From DASZHJ01 sp035517495 (GTDB lineage: Bacteria > Pseudomonadota > Alphaproteobacteria > ATCC43930 > CGMCC-115725), in the NCBI GenBank assembly GCA_035517495.1, contig DATIYT010000064.1, positions 1 to 64,000 on the forward strand: a DNA stretch of 64,000 bases, read 5' to 3'. The stretch's first letter is position 1; the number at the start of each line of letters is the position of its first letter. The notes under the pieces are model-generated. The model was given only the letters and a program-made list of their open reading frames with translations. It did no database searches and had not been told where the DNA came from. Shown here piece by piece: positions 44,708 through 53,059 of the stretch. Made by a program: the position numbers and the translations under genes.

Positions 44708-45955
44708 TCAAACCGCTCCCGTCGCGCGCATCGCCTCGATTTCGCGCGGATCGAAGCCCAGCTCGGCCAGCACCTCGTCCGTATGCTCGCCGAGAAGCGG
44801 CGAGCGTTTCACCTCGGAGGGACTGTCGGAGAGCTTGATTGGATTGCCGACGGTCAGATACTTGCCGCGCGAGGGATGATCGACCTCGACCACGGTACCG
44901 GTCGCGCGCAGCGACGGCTCCTCGGCCAATTCCTTCATGGAGAGAATGGGACCGCAGGGGATGTCGTACTCGTTCAGGATGTCCATCGCCTCGAACTTGG
45001 TCTTGGTCTTGGTCCAATCCTCGATCGCGGCGAAAATCTCTTTGAGGCGCGGCAGCCGCGCGTCGGGCTTCGCGTAATCGGGGTGGGTGATCCACCCCTC
45101 CTTGCCGATCACTTTGCAGATGCTGTCCCAGACCGGCGCCTGAGTGATGAAGTAGATGTAGGCATTGGGGTCGCTCTCCCACCCCCTGCACTTCAGTATC
45201 CAGCCGGGTTGGCCGCCGCCCGAGGCATTGCCCGCGCGCGGCACCGCCGTTCCGAACTGGCCATGCGGATATTGCGGATACTCTTTCATCACGTGGGTGC
45301 GGTCGAGGCGCTGCTGGTCGCGCAGCTTGACCCGGCAGAGATTGAGCACGCCGTCCTGCATCGCCGCCAGCACGCGCTGACCCTTGCCCGTGGTATTGCG
45401 CTGATAGAGCGCGCAGACGATGCCGAGCGCCAGATGCAGTCCCGTTCCGCTGTCGCCGATCTGCGCGCCGGTCACCAGCGGCGGGCCATCGTCGAATCCG
45501 GTGGTCGAGGCGGCGCCGCCCGCGCACTGCGCCACATTCTCATAGACCTTGCAGTCCTCGTAAGGTCCGGGGCCAAAGCCCTTGACCGATGCCACGATCA
45601 TGCGGGGGTTTAGCTGTTGCACGCGCTCCCAGCCGAGCCCCATGCGCTCGAGCACGCCAGGCGCGAAGTTTTCCACCAGCACGTCGCAGTGTTTCACCAG
45701 CGCTTCCAGCACGGTTTTGCCTTTGGGATTCTTGCCGTCGATGGTGATCGAGCGCTTGTTGTGGTTGAGCATGGTGAAGTAGAGGCTGTCGGCACCGGGG
45801 ATATCCTGGAGCTGGCCGCGCGTGATGTCGCCGACCCCCGGCCGTTCCACCTTGATCACGTCGGCGCCCAACCACGCCAATAGCTGCGTGCAGGTCGGCC
45901 CCGACTGCACATGGGTGAAGTCGAGGATGCGCACACCGTCGAGTGCCTTGCCCAT
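44708..45955 (-). CDS. frc: Formyl-CoA:oxalate CoA-transferase
   Basis: This class III CoA transferase moves CoA from formyl-CoA to oxalate, feeding oxalyl-CoA to the decarboxylase. The 415-residue length matches Frc. Visible features are FTHVQSGPTCTQLLAWLGADVIKVE at the start (Gln and CoA contacts), the catalytic aspartate in QIGDSGTGLHLALG (about D169) and the glycine loop GGGQPGW. It lies 73 bp after oxc in the oxalate operon. Confidence 0.95.
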   Translation of the reverse strand: MGKALDGVRILDFTHVQSGPTCTQLLAWLGADVIKVERPGVGDITRGQLQDIPGADSLYFTMLNHNKRSITIDGKNPKGKTVLEALVKHCDVLVENFAPGVLERMGLGWERVQQLNPRMIVASVKGFGPGPYEDCKVYENVAQCAGGAASTTGFDDGPPLVTGAQIGDSGTGLHLALGIVCALYQRNTTGKGQRVLAAMQDGVLNLCRVKLRDQQRLDRTHVMKEYPQYPHGQFGTAVPRAGNASGGGQPGWILKCRGWESDPNAYIYFITQAPVWDSICKVIGKEGWITHPDYAKPDARLPRLKEIFAAIEDWTKTKTKFEAMDILNEYDIPCGPILSMKELAEEPSLRATGTVVEVDHPSRGKYLTVGNPIKLSDSPSEVKRSPLLGEHTDEVLAELGFDPREIEAMRATGAV

Positions 45956-46028
45956 CTTGGTCTCCGAAGTTCCGTCGTTGCGTTTCCCGTGATTCCCTGC
46001 CGGTCGCCGCGTTGCGCGGCACCGCGCT

Positions 46029-47774
46029 CTATTTCTTGCGGAGCGCGCTTTGCGGATTGAGATTGCCGATCCGGCCGCTCTCGCTGCCGGCGGCGGGATC
46101 GATCACCGCGTTGATCAGCGTGGGTTTCCCCGAATCCATGGCCGCCTCGACGGCCCGCCGAAGCGCGTCGGGTGTTTCCGCCTGCACGCCGACGCCGCCA
46201 AACGCCTCGATGATCCTGTCGTAGCGCGCGCCTTTGACGAAGACGGTCGTCGCCGGGTCCGATCCGCCGCCCGAATTGACGTCGGTTCCGCGGTAGATAC
46301 CGCCATTGTTGAAGACGACGACGCAGACCGGCAGGTTGTACCGGCAGATCGTTTCCACCTCCATGCCGCAGAAGCCGAAGGCGCTGTCGCCTTCGACCGC
46401 GAGCACGGGCTTGCCGGTTTCGACAGCCGCGGCGATCGCCTGTCCCATGCCGACGCCCATCACGCCCCAGGTGCCGACGTCGAGCCGCTTGCGCGGCCTG
46501 TAGATATCGATGATGCCGCGCGCGAGATCGAGAGTGTTGGCGCCCTCGTTCACGAGGAAAGCCTCGGGCCGGTCCTTGATGACGGTGCGAAGTGCGCCCA
46601 ACGCGCCGTGATAATCCATGGGCGAGTTGTTGTTCATGAGGCGCGGCGCCATCTTGGCGACGTTTTCCTCGCGCTTTGCCATGACGGCTTTGGCCCACTC
46701 GGCCGGCGCCGCCGGCCAGTTGCCACCCATGCCCTCGATGAGCGCGGTGACGCAGGAGCCGATATCGCCGACCACCGGGGCCGCGATCTCGACGTTGCTG
46801 TCCATCTCCTTGGGCTCGATGTCGATCTGAATGAACTTTTTGGGGGCATCGCCCCAGGTCTTGCCCTTGCCGTGCGACAGAAGCCAGTTGAGGCGGGCGC
46901 CGATCATCATCACGACGTCGGCGTCCTTCAGTACGGTCGAGCGCGCGGCACCCGCGCATTGCGGATGCGTATCCGGCAGCAGTCCCTTGGCCATGCTCAT
47001 CGGCAGGAAGGGGACGCCGCTCTTCTCAACCAGCGTCTTGATCGCGTCATCGGCTTGGGCATAAGCCGCACCCTTGCCGAGGATAATCAGCGGCCGCTTG
47101 GCGGACTTCAGAACGTCGAGCGCACGCTTGATGGCAGAAGGCGCCGGAATTTGGGCCGGTGCCGCGTCGATGACCTTGACCAGCGACCTACGGCCGGCGT
47201 CCGCGTTCAGGACCTGACCGAACAGCTTTGCCGGCAGATCGATATAGACGCCGCCGGGACGCCCCGAGACGGCGGCGCGGATCGCGCGCGCAAGTCCGAT
47301 GCCGATGTCGCTCGCATGCAGCACGCGAAATGCCGCCTTGCACAGAGGCTTGGCGATCGCGAGCTGATCCATCTCCTCATAGTCGCCCTGCTGCAGATCG
47401 ACGATCTCGCGTTCGGAGGAGCCCGAAATCAGGATCATCGGGAAGCAATTGGTGGTGGCATGCGCAAGGGCCGTCAGCCCATTGAGGAAGCCGGGCGCGG
47501 AGACCGTGAGGCAGACGCCGGGCTTCTTGGTCAAGAAGCCGGCGATGGCGGCGGCGTATCCGGCGTTCTGTTCGTGACGGAACGAGAGCACGCGAATGCC
47601 CGCGGCTTGCGCCATGCGGCCAAAATCCGTGATCGGAATGCCGGGCACCCCGTAGATCGTGGTGAGGCCGTTGAGCTTGAGCGCGTCGATGATGAGATGA
47701 AAGCCGTCGGTCAGCTCCTGCGTCTCATCCGCCGTTGCCCTCGCCTGCTCTTTGACCGTCGTGGCTTGCGTCAT
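46029..47774 (-). CDS. oxc: Oxalyl-CoA decarboxylase
   Basis: This ThDP-dependent enzyme splits oxalyl-CoA into formyl-CoA and carbon dioxide. The 581-residue protein has the ThDP-activating glutamate E68 in FRHEQNAGYA, the GVPGIPITDFGRMAQ start typical of Oxc, and the cofactor motif GDSAFGFCGMEVETICRYNLP...FNNGG. ATG 47774 begins the family-like sequence; longer upstream frames are not supported. It lies 32 bp after the GntR regulator gene and 73 bp before frc. Together the two enzymes turn oxalate into formate and CO2 with no net use of CoA. Confidence 0.95.
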   Translation of the reverse strand: MTQATTVKEQARATADETQELTDGFHLIIDALKLNGLTTIYGVPGIPITDFGRMAQAAGIRVLSFRHEQNAGYAAAIAGFLTKKPGVCLTVSAPGFLNGLTALAHATTNCFPMILISGSSEREIVDLQQGDYEEMDQLAIAKPLCKAAFRVLHASDIGIGLARAIRAAVSGRPGGVYIDLPAKLFGQVLNADAGRRSLVKVIDAAPAQIPAPSAIKRALDVLKSAKRPLIILGKGAAYAQADDAIKTLVEKSGVPFLPMSMAKGLLPDTHPQCAGAARSTVLKDADVVMMIGARLNWLLSHGKGKTWGDAPKKFIQIDIEPKEMDSNVEIAAPVVGDIGSCVTALIEGMGGNWPAAPAEWAKAVMAKREENVAKMAPRLMNNNSPMDYHGALGALRTVIKDRPEAFLVNEGANTLDLARGIIDIYRPRKRLDVGTWGVMGVGMGQAIAAAVETGKPVLAVEGDSAFGFCGMEVETICRYNLPVCVVVFNNGGIYRGTDVNSGGGSDPATTVFVKGARYDRIIEAFGGVGVQAETPDALRRAVEAAMDSGKPTLINAVIDPAAGSESGRIGNLNPQSALRKK

Positions 47775-47806
47775 CAGGGCTATCCTCCCTCGGGTCGTTT
47801 GCTTTT

Positions 47807-48535
47807 TCAGCTCAGGAAGTCGCAGTACTTCTCCACGTGTGCCGCGAGACCGAGCGTGTGCTCGCGCGTCAGCCGCCCGGCAAGCTCGGTGTCGCGCCGC
47901 TCCAGCGCCTCGATGATCTTCATGTGGTCGACGATCGAGCGCCGCGCGCGGTCGCGCTGGCGAATCGTCACCTGGCGGATCGCGCGCACATGGATGAACA
48001 GATTCTCGGTCATCCCCGCGATCAACTTCGACTTGCTCAGGCGGATGATCGCCTGATGGAACGCGATGTTGGCGTCGGAATACTCGTCCATGTGGCCGCC
48101 GTCGGGTGCGCTGCCGTGAAATTCTTCGAAAAGCTGCCGCAGGGTCGCGATCTCGGCATCGCTCGCGTTCCCGGTGATGAGGCGAGCCGCCATGCTCTCC
48201 AGCGCCGCCCACACATGGATGATCTCGATAATCTCGGCCTTGGTCTTGCGTACCACGAAGACCCCGCGCCGCGGCACCGTGCGCACGAAGCCTTCCTGCT
48301 CGAGCAGGGTCATCGCCTCTCGGATCGGCGTTCGGCTCACCCCCAAATCGTGCGAGAGCTGCCGTTCGTCGAGCCGGATTTCCTGCGGGTGCGCATAGAC
48401 ATTGACCGAGGTGATCGCGGCCTTGAGCGCCTGATAAGCTTGGGTGCGGAAGCTTGCGGGGCTGTCGATCGGCCGGATTGAGAGCTTTGGCGGTTCGAGC
48501 AGGGCCTCAGCTTCGGCCATCGGGTTCTTTTCCAT
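47807..48535 (-). CDS. GntR-family (FCD) transcriptional regulator of the oxalate operon
   Basis: This 242-residue regulator has a winged-helix GntR domain (EIRLDERQLSHDLGVSRTPIREAM, then LEQEGFVRTVPRRGVFV). A FCD-type ligand-binding domain follows, with D and H metal-binding positions around DANIAFHQAI and HMKIIEALERRD. It is the first gene of the gntR-oxc-frc-synthetase string and probably autoregulates it in response to oxalate or a CoA intermediate. ATG 48535 or 48520 may be used; the second has a GGAAAAG site ahead. The cupin gene diverges from it, so both may share an operator in the 115 bp between them. Confidence 0.9.
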   Translation of the reverse strand: MEKNPMAEAEALLEPPKLSIRPIDSPASFRTQAYQALKAAITSVNVYAHPQEIRLDERQLSHDLGVSRTPIREAMTLLEQEGFVRTVPRRGVFVVRKTKAEIIEIIHVWAALESMAARLITGNASDAEIATLRQLFEEFHGSAPDGGHMDEYSDANIAFHQAIIRLSKSKLIAGMTENLFIHVRAIRQVTIRQRDRARRSIVDHMKIIEALERRDTELAGRLTREHTLGLAAHVEKYCDFLS

Positions 48536-48650
48536 GTCGGTCAATGGCTTAGTGAGGTTCCGGACGGTTGGTGGCAATCGCAGGTATTTTGTATGCCAGA
48601 TGCCAGCCGGTCTCAAGGAGATTCCTCAACTGGCCGAAGCAGGGGTGATC

Positions 48651-48983
48651 ATGAAACTCGAAGACTTGCCGCTGAGCGCGATCGACTGGTGCGAATTGCC
48701 CAGGACCACCGTCACCGGCAGCAGTGGCACTGCCACCATGCAAGCCCGGCAGCTGGGGGCAATGCAGCTTCGCATCGTTGAATACAGCAGGGGTTATCTG
48801 GCGGATCACTGGTGCAGCAAAGGCCACGTTATTCACGTGCTCGCCGGCGCGCTTGTGATCGAGCATCGCGACGGCCGCTTGTTCACGCTCGCAGAGGGCA
48901 TGAGCTATGCGGTCGCGGACGAAGACAGCGCGCCCCATCGAGTCAAATGCGAGCGAGGGGCGACGGTGTTCATCGTGGACTGA
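48651..48983 (+). CDS. DHCW-motif cupin-fold protein
   Basis: This 110-residue cupin-fold protein has a jelly-roll sequence and the variant ADHWCSKGHVIHVLAG block characteristic of the DHCW-motif cupin family. The C-terminal strand is HRVKCERGATVFIVD. The function is unknown. ATG 48651 is preceded by AGGGG, and an upstream extension is not supported. It is divergent from the oxalate regulator and is followed after 89 bp by homospermidine synthase on the same strand. Confidence 0.82.
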   Translation: MKLEDLPLSAIDWCELPRTTVTGSSGTATMQARQLGAMQLRIVEYSRGYLADHWCSKGHVIHVLAGALVIEHRDGRLFTLAEGMSYAVADEDSAPHRVKCERGATVFIVD

Positions 48984-49072
48984 GCAACGGCGGTGAGCAA
49001 TGTGGGGATGTCAGGCCTCTGCGTTTTCTGATATCTGACAAACCGAATTCCGACTTCAGGGGAGCCCCGTCG

Positions 49073-50494
49073 ATGTCGCTCACGAAGAAACATGTGCGCT
49101 TCCCGGGCCGCGTCGTCATCCTTGGCTTTGGCAGCATCGGCCAGGGCAGTCTGCCGCTGATCCTGCGCCACATCGACATGGACCCCGCGCGCATCACGAT
49201 CGTCACCGCCGAGGAGCGCGGCCACGAGGAAGCAAAGGCGCTCGGTATCGCCTTCATCCTGGAGCCGTTGACGCGCGAGAACTATCTCGCGGTGCTGGAG
49301 CCGCTCTTGGATCACGGCGATTTCCTGGTCAACGTGTCGGTCGAGGTGTCGAGCATCGCGCTGATGGAATTCTGCCACCGCAAGGGCGTGCTCTATCTCG
49401 ACACTTGTATCGAGCCCTGGCCCGGCGGCTACACCGACACCACGCTCTCACCCTCGCAGCGCTCGAATTATGCGCTGCGCGAGCGCGCGCTGGAGTTGCG
49501 CCGGCACCATGGGGGCAAGGGTCCAACGGCGATCGTGACGCATGGCGCCAATCCGGGCCTGGTCTCGCACTTCGTGAAGCAGGCGCTCTGCGACATCGCG
49601 CGCGACACCGGCGTCCCGACGGCACCGCCCAAGAGCCGCGGCGATTGGGCGTCGCTCTCGCATCGCCTCGGCATCAAAGTGATTCACATCGCCGAACGCG
49701 ACACCCAGGTTTCCTCGATCCCCAAATCACCCGGCGAGTTCGTCAACACCTGGTCGATCGACGGTTTCTACAGCGAGGGTGTGCAGCCCGCGGAACTCGG
49801 CTGGGGCAGCCACGAGAAGGAGCTGCCGGCGGACGGCCACCGGCACGATTTCGGCTTCGACTGCGCGATCTATCTGCATCGCCCGGGATCGGGCACGCGG
49901 GTGCGGAGCTGGACCCCGCTCGAAGGGCCCTATCACGGCTTCCTGGTGACGCACGGCGAGTCGATCTCGATCGCGGATTACCTGACCGTTCGCGACGGGA
50001 CGCAGCTCCTCTATCGTCCGACCGTGCATTATGCCTATCACCCCTGCGACGGCGCCGTGTTGTCGCTGCACGAGCTTGCCGGCAAGAACTGGCACCTGCA
50101 GGAGAAGAAGCGCCTCATCATGGACGAGATCACCGGCGGCATCGACGAGCTCGGCGTGCTGCTGATGGGGCATGCAAAACGGATCTACTGGTACGGCTCG
50201 GTGCTCTCGATTGAGGAAGCACGGCGCCTCGCGCCCTATCAGAACGCGACCGGCCTGCAAGTGACGGCGCCGGTGCTCGCGGGCATGATCTGGGCGATCG
50301 AAAATCCCGACCGCGGCATCGTCGAGCCGGACGAGATGGACTACGACCGCATTCTCGAGATCACCCGTCCCTATCTCGGCAAGTTGGTGGGTGTCTACGG
50401 CGATTGGACGCCGCTCCACGACCGCGGCTGGCTCTTTCCCGAGGATGTCGACCAGAGCGACCCCTGGCAGTTCAAGAATTTCCGCGTGCGGTGA
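49073..50494 (+). CDS. hss: Homospermidine synthase
   Basis: This NAD-dependent enzyme joins two putrescine-derived units (or putrescine and spermidine) into homospermidine, a common polyamine of Alphaproteobacteria. The 473-residue protein has the Rossmann start VVILGFGSIGQGSLPLIL, CIEPWPGGYTD, THGANPGLVSHFVKQAL and the RIYWYGSVLSIEEAR block. ATG 49073 follows a strong AGGGGAG site. The frame upstream only reads the end of the cupin gene. No other polyamine gene is next to it. Confidence 0.95.
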   Translation: MSLTKKHVRFPGRVVILGFGSIGQGSLPLILRHIDMDPARITIVTAEERGHEEAKALGIAFILEPLTRENYLAVLEPLLDHGDFLVNVSVEVSSIALMEFCHRKGVLYLDTCIEPWPGGYTDTTLSPSQRSNYALRERALELRRHHGGKGPTAIVTHGANPGLVSHFVKQALCDIARDTGVPTAPPKSRGDWASLSHRLGIKVIHIAERDTQVSSIPKSPGEFVNTWSIDGFYSEGVQPAELGWGSHEKELPADGHRHDFGFDCAIYLHRPGSGTRVRSWTPLEGPYHGFLVTHGESISIADYLTVRDGTQLLYRPTVHYAYHPCDGAVLSLHELAGKNWHLQEKKRLIMDEITGGIDELGVLLMGHAKRIYWYGSVLSIEEARRLAPYQNATGLQVTAPVLAGMIWAIENPDRGIVEPDEMDYDRILEITRPYLGKLVGVYGDWTPLHDRGWLFPEDVDQSDPWQFKNFRVR

Positions 50495-50589
50495 CGGTCG
50501 CGAGGTCGGGTCTGCGCAACGCCCTATGGGCGTCGGACCCGCCATGGTGGTAGAGTGCCTCATAGGGATCACGGGCGGAGGACAGGTCC

Positions 50590-51351
50590 ATGACGCGCTT
50601 GGCGGCCTTGCTCGGCACGGTGCTTTTGGCGGCGCTCTTTGCCGCTCCCGCTTCGGCGGAAATGAAACAAGTAGATTTGGCGCTGGTCCTGGCGATTGAC
50701 GTTTCCGGCAGCGTCAATGCCGAGCGCTGGGAATTGCAGCGGCACGGCTATGAAACCGCCTTCAAGAGCCCCGAGGTCATACAGTCCGTCCTCAGCGGTC
50801 AGCGCAAGGCAATCGCCGTCACCATGGTCGAGTGGTCCGGCGCCAACCATCAAAAGCAGGTCGTGGATTGGATGGTGATCACCGACAGCGTCACCGCCGA
50901 GGCGTTCGCGAGCGCCATGGCCGAGGCGCCCCGGGTTTATTCGGATTGGACCTCGATCAGCGCCGGACTCGATTTCGCGATGCCGCTCTTCAAGGCAAGC
51001 GGCGTCGACGCGAGCCGCCGGGTGATCGACGTCTCCGGCGACGGCGTCAACAATCAGGGCCGCAATGTCAGCGAGGCCCGCGACGAGATCGTGGCCCAAG
51101 GTGTCATCATCAACGGGCTGCCGATCCTCACGGAATACGACGCGCTCGACGAATACTACCACGACCGCGTGATCGGCGGTGCCGGCGCCTTCATCGAAGT
51201 CGCGAAGGATTATTCGAGCTTCTCGCACGCGGTTCAGGCAAAGCTCGTGCGCGAGATCGTCGACAACGATGCACGGGCGCGGACGATCCTCGCGCGTCGC
51301 TTTCTGAACACGCCCCCTCAGCAAGCCGAGGCGCCGGACTCCCCGAGATAG
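50590..51351 (+). CDS. DUF1194 (VWA-like) exported protein
   Basis: This 253-residue protein has a signal peptide (MTRLAALLGTVLLAALF..., cleavage near ASA-E) and a von Willebrand A-like domain. The metal-site motif is AIDVSGSVN (DxSxS), with downstream RVIDVSGDGVNN. Alphaproteobacterial DUF1194 proteins are periplasmic and of unknown role. A GGAGGAC site precedes the ATG. Its last 34 bp overlap the convergent Rieske gene. Confidence 0.88.
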   Translation: MTRLAALLGTVLLAALFAAPASAEMKQVDLALVLAIDVSGSVNAERWELQRHGYETAFKSPEVIQSVLSGQRKAIAVTMVEWSGANHQKQVVDWMVITDSVTAEAFASAMAEAPRVYSDWTSISAGLDFAMPLFKASGVDASRRVIDVSGDGVNNQGRNVSEARDEIVAQGVIINGLPILTEYDALDEYYHDRVIGGAGAFIEVAKDYSSFSHAVQAKLVREIVDNDARARTILARRFLNTPPQQAEAPDSPR

Positions 51352-51683
51352 ATCGCGCCGTCCTCGACGCGGATCGGCACCGGCGTCAGGAATTTGCCGG
51401 CACAGGGACCCTCGAAGCAGAATCCGTCGGCGACGCGAAACCGTGCGCCGTGCGTTGCGCATTGAATATTTTTGCGCTCGAAGTCGAGGAAACGGCCGGG
51501 TACCCAATCGAGCGGCGATCCCACATGAGGGCAGTGGTTCTCGTAGGCGGCCACATGCTGCCCCACGCGGACCAGAAGGATCGCCCGCTCCTCGGCGCCG
51601 ACGCCGACCCGAAAGCCGCGGCTGCCGGGAAGTTCTATCTCGCTGAGCCGACAGAGCAGGTTCGGATCCTCCGCCGCGCTCAC
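51318..51683 (-). CDS. Rieske [2Fe-2S] ferredoxin-type protein
   Basis: This 121-residue single-domain Rieske protein has its cluster ligands in CPHVGSPL and CATHG (about 17 residues apart), with family blocks FLDFERKNIQC and LTPVPIRVEDGAIYL. It resembles the small electron carriers of Rieske oxygenases and nitrite-reductase small subunits. It starts at GTG 51683, overlapping the EVE gene stop (GTGA), so the two are coupled. The longer frame starting at 51719 only rereads the EVE gene. Confidence 0.85.
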   Translation of the reverse strand: MSAAEDPNLLCRLSEIELPGSRGFRVGVGAEERAILLVRVGQHVAAYENHCPHVGSPLDWVPGRFLDFERKNIQCATHGARFRVADGFCFEGPCAGKFLTPVPIRVEDGAIYLGESGASAC

Positions 51684-52093
51684 GCCTTGATGCCCGCGAG
51701 CTTGGCGATGGTGCGCCACTCCTCAGCCGTCACCGGCGAAACCGAGAGACGCGACATGCGGACGAGCTTCATGTCCTTGAGCGCGGGGGTCTGCTTGATC
51801 TCGGCGAGCGTCACCGGGCGCTTCACCGCTTCGAGCGGCACCACGTCCACCATGACGAACTTTCCGCTCTTGTCGCCGGGATCGGGATAAGCCTCCTTCA
51901 CCACTTCGGCGACGCCGACGATCGCGAGCCCCTCATTGGAATGATAAAAAAAAGCGCGGTCGCCCTTCTTCATCGCCCGCAGATTGTTCGCGGCCTGGAA
52001 GTTGCGCACGCCGCTCCATTGCGTGCGGCGGTCCTTGACGAGCTGATCCCAGGAATAGGAGGAGGGTTCGGATTTGATCAGCCAGTACTGCAT
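51680..52093 (-). CDS. EVE-domain protein
   Basis: This 137-residue protein is an EVE domain, a PUA-like fold that binds modified nucleobases. It starts MQYWLIKSEPSSYSWDQL and includes WSGVRNFQAANNLRAMKKGD, then FYHSNEGLAIVG. It is of the thymocyte-nuclear-protein-1 type. It is coupled to the Rieske gene by a 4-base overlap, which is an odd pairing with no known reason. Confidence 0.92.
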   Translation of the reverse strand: MQYWLIKSEPSSYSWDQLVKDRRTQWSGVRNFQAANNLRAMKKGDRAFFYHSNEGLAIVGVAEVVKEAYPDPGDKSGKFVMVDVVPLEAVKRPVTLAEIKQTPALKDMKLVRMSRLSVSPVTAEEWRTIAKLAGIKA

Positions 52094-52129
52094 GGACGTC
52101 CTCTCGCGCTGCCCATTTTTAACGTTGGT

Positions 52130-52897
52130 TCATGCGCGGGCCACGATGAAGAGCCGGCGGAACGGCAGCAATGTCTTGCCGTCGGCGCGACGGGGATAGG
52201 CGCGGCGCAGCGCTTCGCGATAACGCTGCTCGAAATCAGCGCGCTCCGCCGGTTGCAGCGCCCCGACAAGCGGCCTGAGCGCCGAGCCGCTAACCCAGGT
52301 AAAAACCGCATCGTCACCGGAGAGCACGTGCAAGTACTCGGTCTCCCAGATGTCGAGGCCGCCCTTCGCCACTGGCACCAGCAGATCGTAGTAAATCTCG
52401 GGCCCGGCCACCGGATCATGGCGCACGATCGGATCGAGGCGTGCCTTCCATGGGCCCTCGCTCGCGGTCTGCCGCATCAGCACATGCGAGGGCGCGCCGA
52501 AGTTGCGCGGCATCTGCACGGCAAGAATTCCGCCAGGTGTCAGCATCGCCATGAAGCGGCGGAACTGCGTGGGGTGATTGTCCACCCACTGCAGCACCGC
52601 ATTCGAAAATATGAGCGCCAGTTTCTCCTGGGGTTCCCACCGCGTCAGGTCGGCCTGCTGCCAATGAATTGAGGATGGCTCGGCCGCGGCTTGGCGCAGC
52701 ATCTCGGGCGAGCTGTCGAGCGCGGTGAGAGAGTGCTCTGGCCAACGCGCTGCAATGGCGCGCGCATGAACGCCGGTGCCGCAGCCGAGCTCCGCCAGCG
52801 GAGCACCGGGCAAATCGCCCACCCGCGCCAGCAGGTCGAAACCGGGTCGTAGTCGTTCATCGGAAAATTTCAAATAGTGGGCGGGGTCCCAAGCCAC
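52130..52897 (-). CDS. tam: Trans-aconitate 2-methyltransferase
   Basis: This SAM enzyme methylates trans-aconitate, a spontaneous product that inhibits aconitase. The 255-residue protein has WDPAHYLKFSDERLRPGFDLLARV at the start, SAM motif LAELGCGTGVHARAIA and the Tam-typical ALIFSNAVLQWVDNHPTQF followed by PGGILAVQMPRN. It sits before the sulfite reductase promoter but on the opposite strand. Confidence 0.94.
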   Translation of the reverse strand: MAWDPAHYLKFSDERLRPGFDLLARVGDLPGAPLAELGCGTGVHARAIAARWPEHSLTALDSSPEMLRQAAAEPSSIHWQQADLTRWEPQEKLALIFSNAVLQWVDNHPTQFRRFMAMLTPGGILAVQMPRNFGAPSHVLMRQTASEGPWKARLDPIVRHDPVAGPEIYYDLLVPVAKGGLDIWETEYLHVLSGDDAVFTWVSGSALRPLVGALQPAERADFEQRYREALRRAYPRRADGKTLLPFRRLFIVARA

Positions 52898-52968
52898 GGG
52901 AGATGCCTTTCGAACGGGGAACTTGGCTCCTCATAACCCATCTCGCCGCAGACAGCGAGGCGAGAGAT

Positions 52969-53029
52969 TATTATACATCTATAATATGTGATTATTTGAT
53001 ATTGACTCGATAAATATGTGAATTAGTAT
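52969..53029 (+). promoter_or_regulatory. AT-rich promoter of the sulfite reductase operon with operator-like repeats
   Basis: TTGACT at 53002-53007 and TAGTAT at 53024-53029, 16 bp apart, form a good sigma-70-type promoter about 30 bp before the cysI ATG. Upstream is a perfect inverted repeat TATTATA-CATC-TATAATA (52969-52986). The word AATATGTGA occurs at 52983-52991 and again at 53013-53021, exactly 30 bp (three helical turns) apart, the second copy lying between the promoter hexamers. This fits binding by a regulator of sulfur assimilation. It is the most AT-rich stretch in the window. Confidence 0.7.
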
Positions 53030-53059
53030 CGAACTACATTTCTGAGAGCGGAGTCACAC

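Noticed and set aside
46050..48056. A 668-residue plus-strand frame over oxc and gntR
   Set aside because: It is an antisense shadow; composition is dominated by Arg, Asp, His and Ala and no domain is visible.
48812..49072. Long N-terminal extension of homospermidine synthase
   Set aside because: It reads the cupin gene in another phase; a strong ribosome site precedes ATG 49073.
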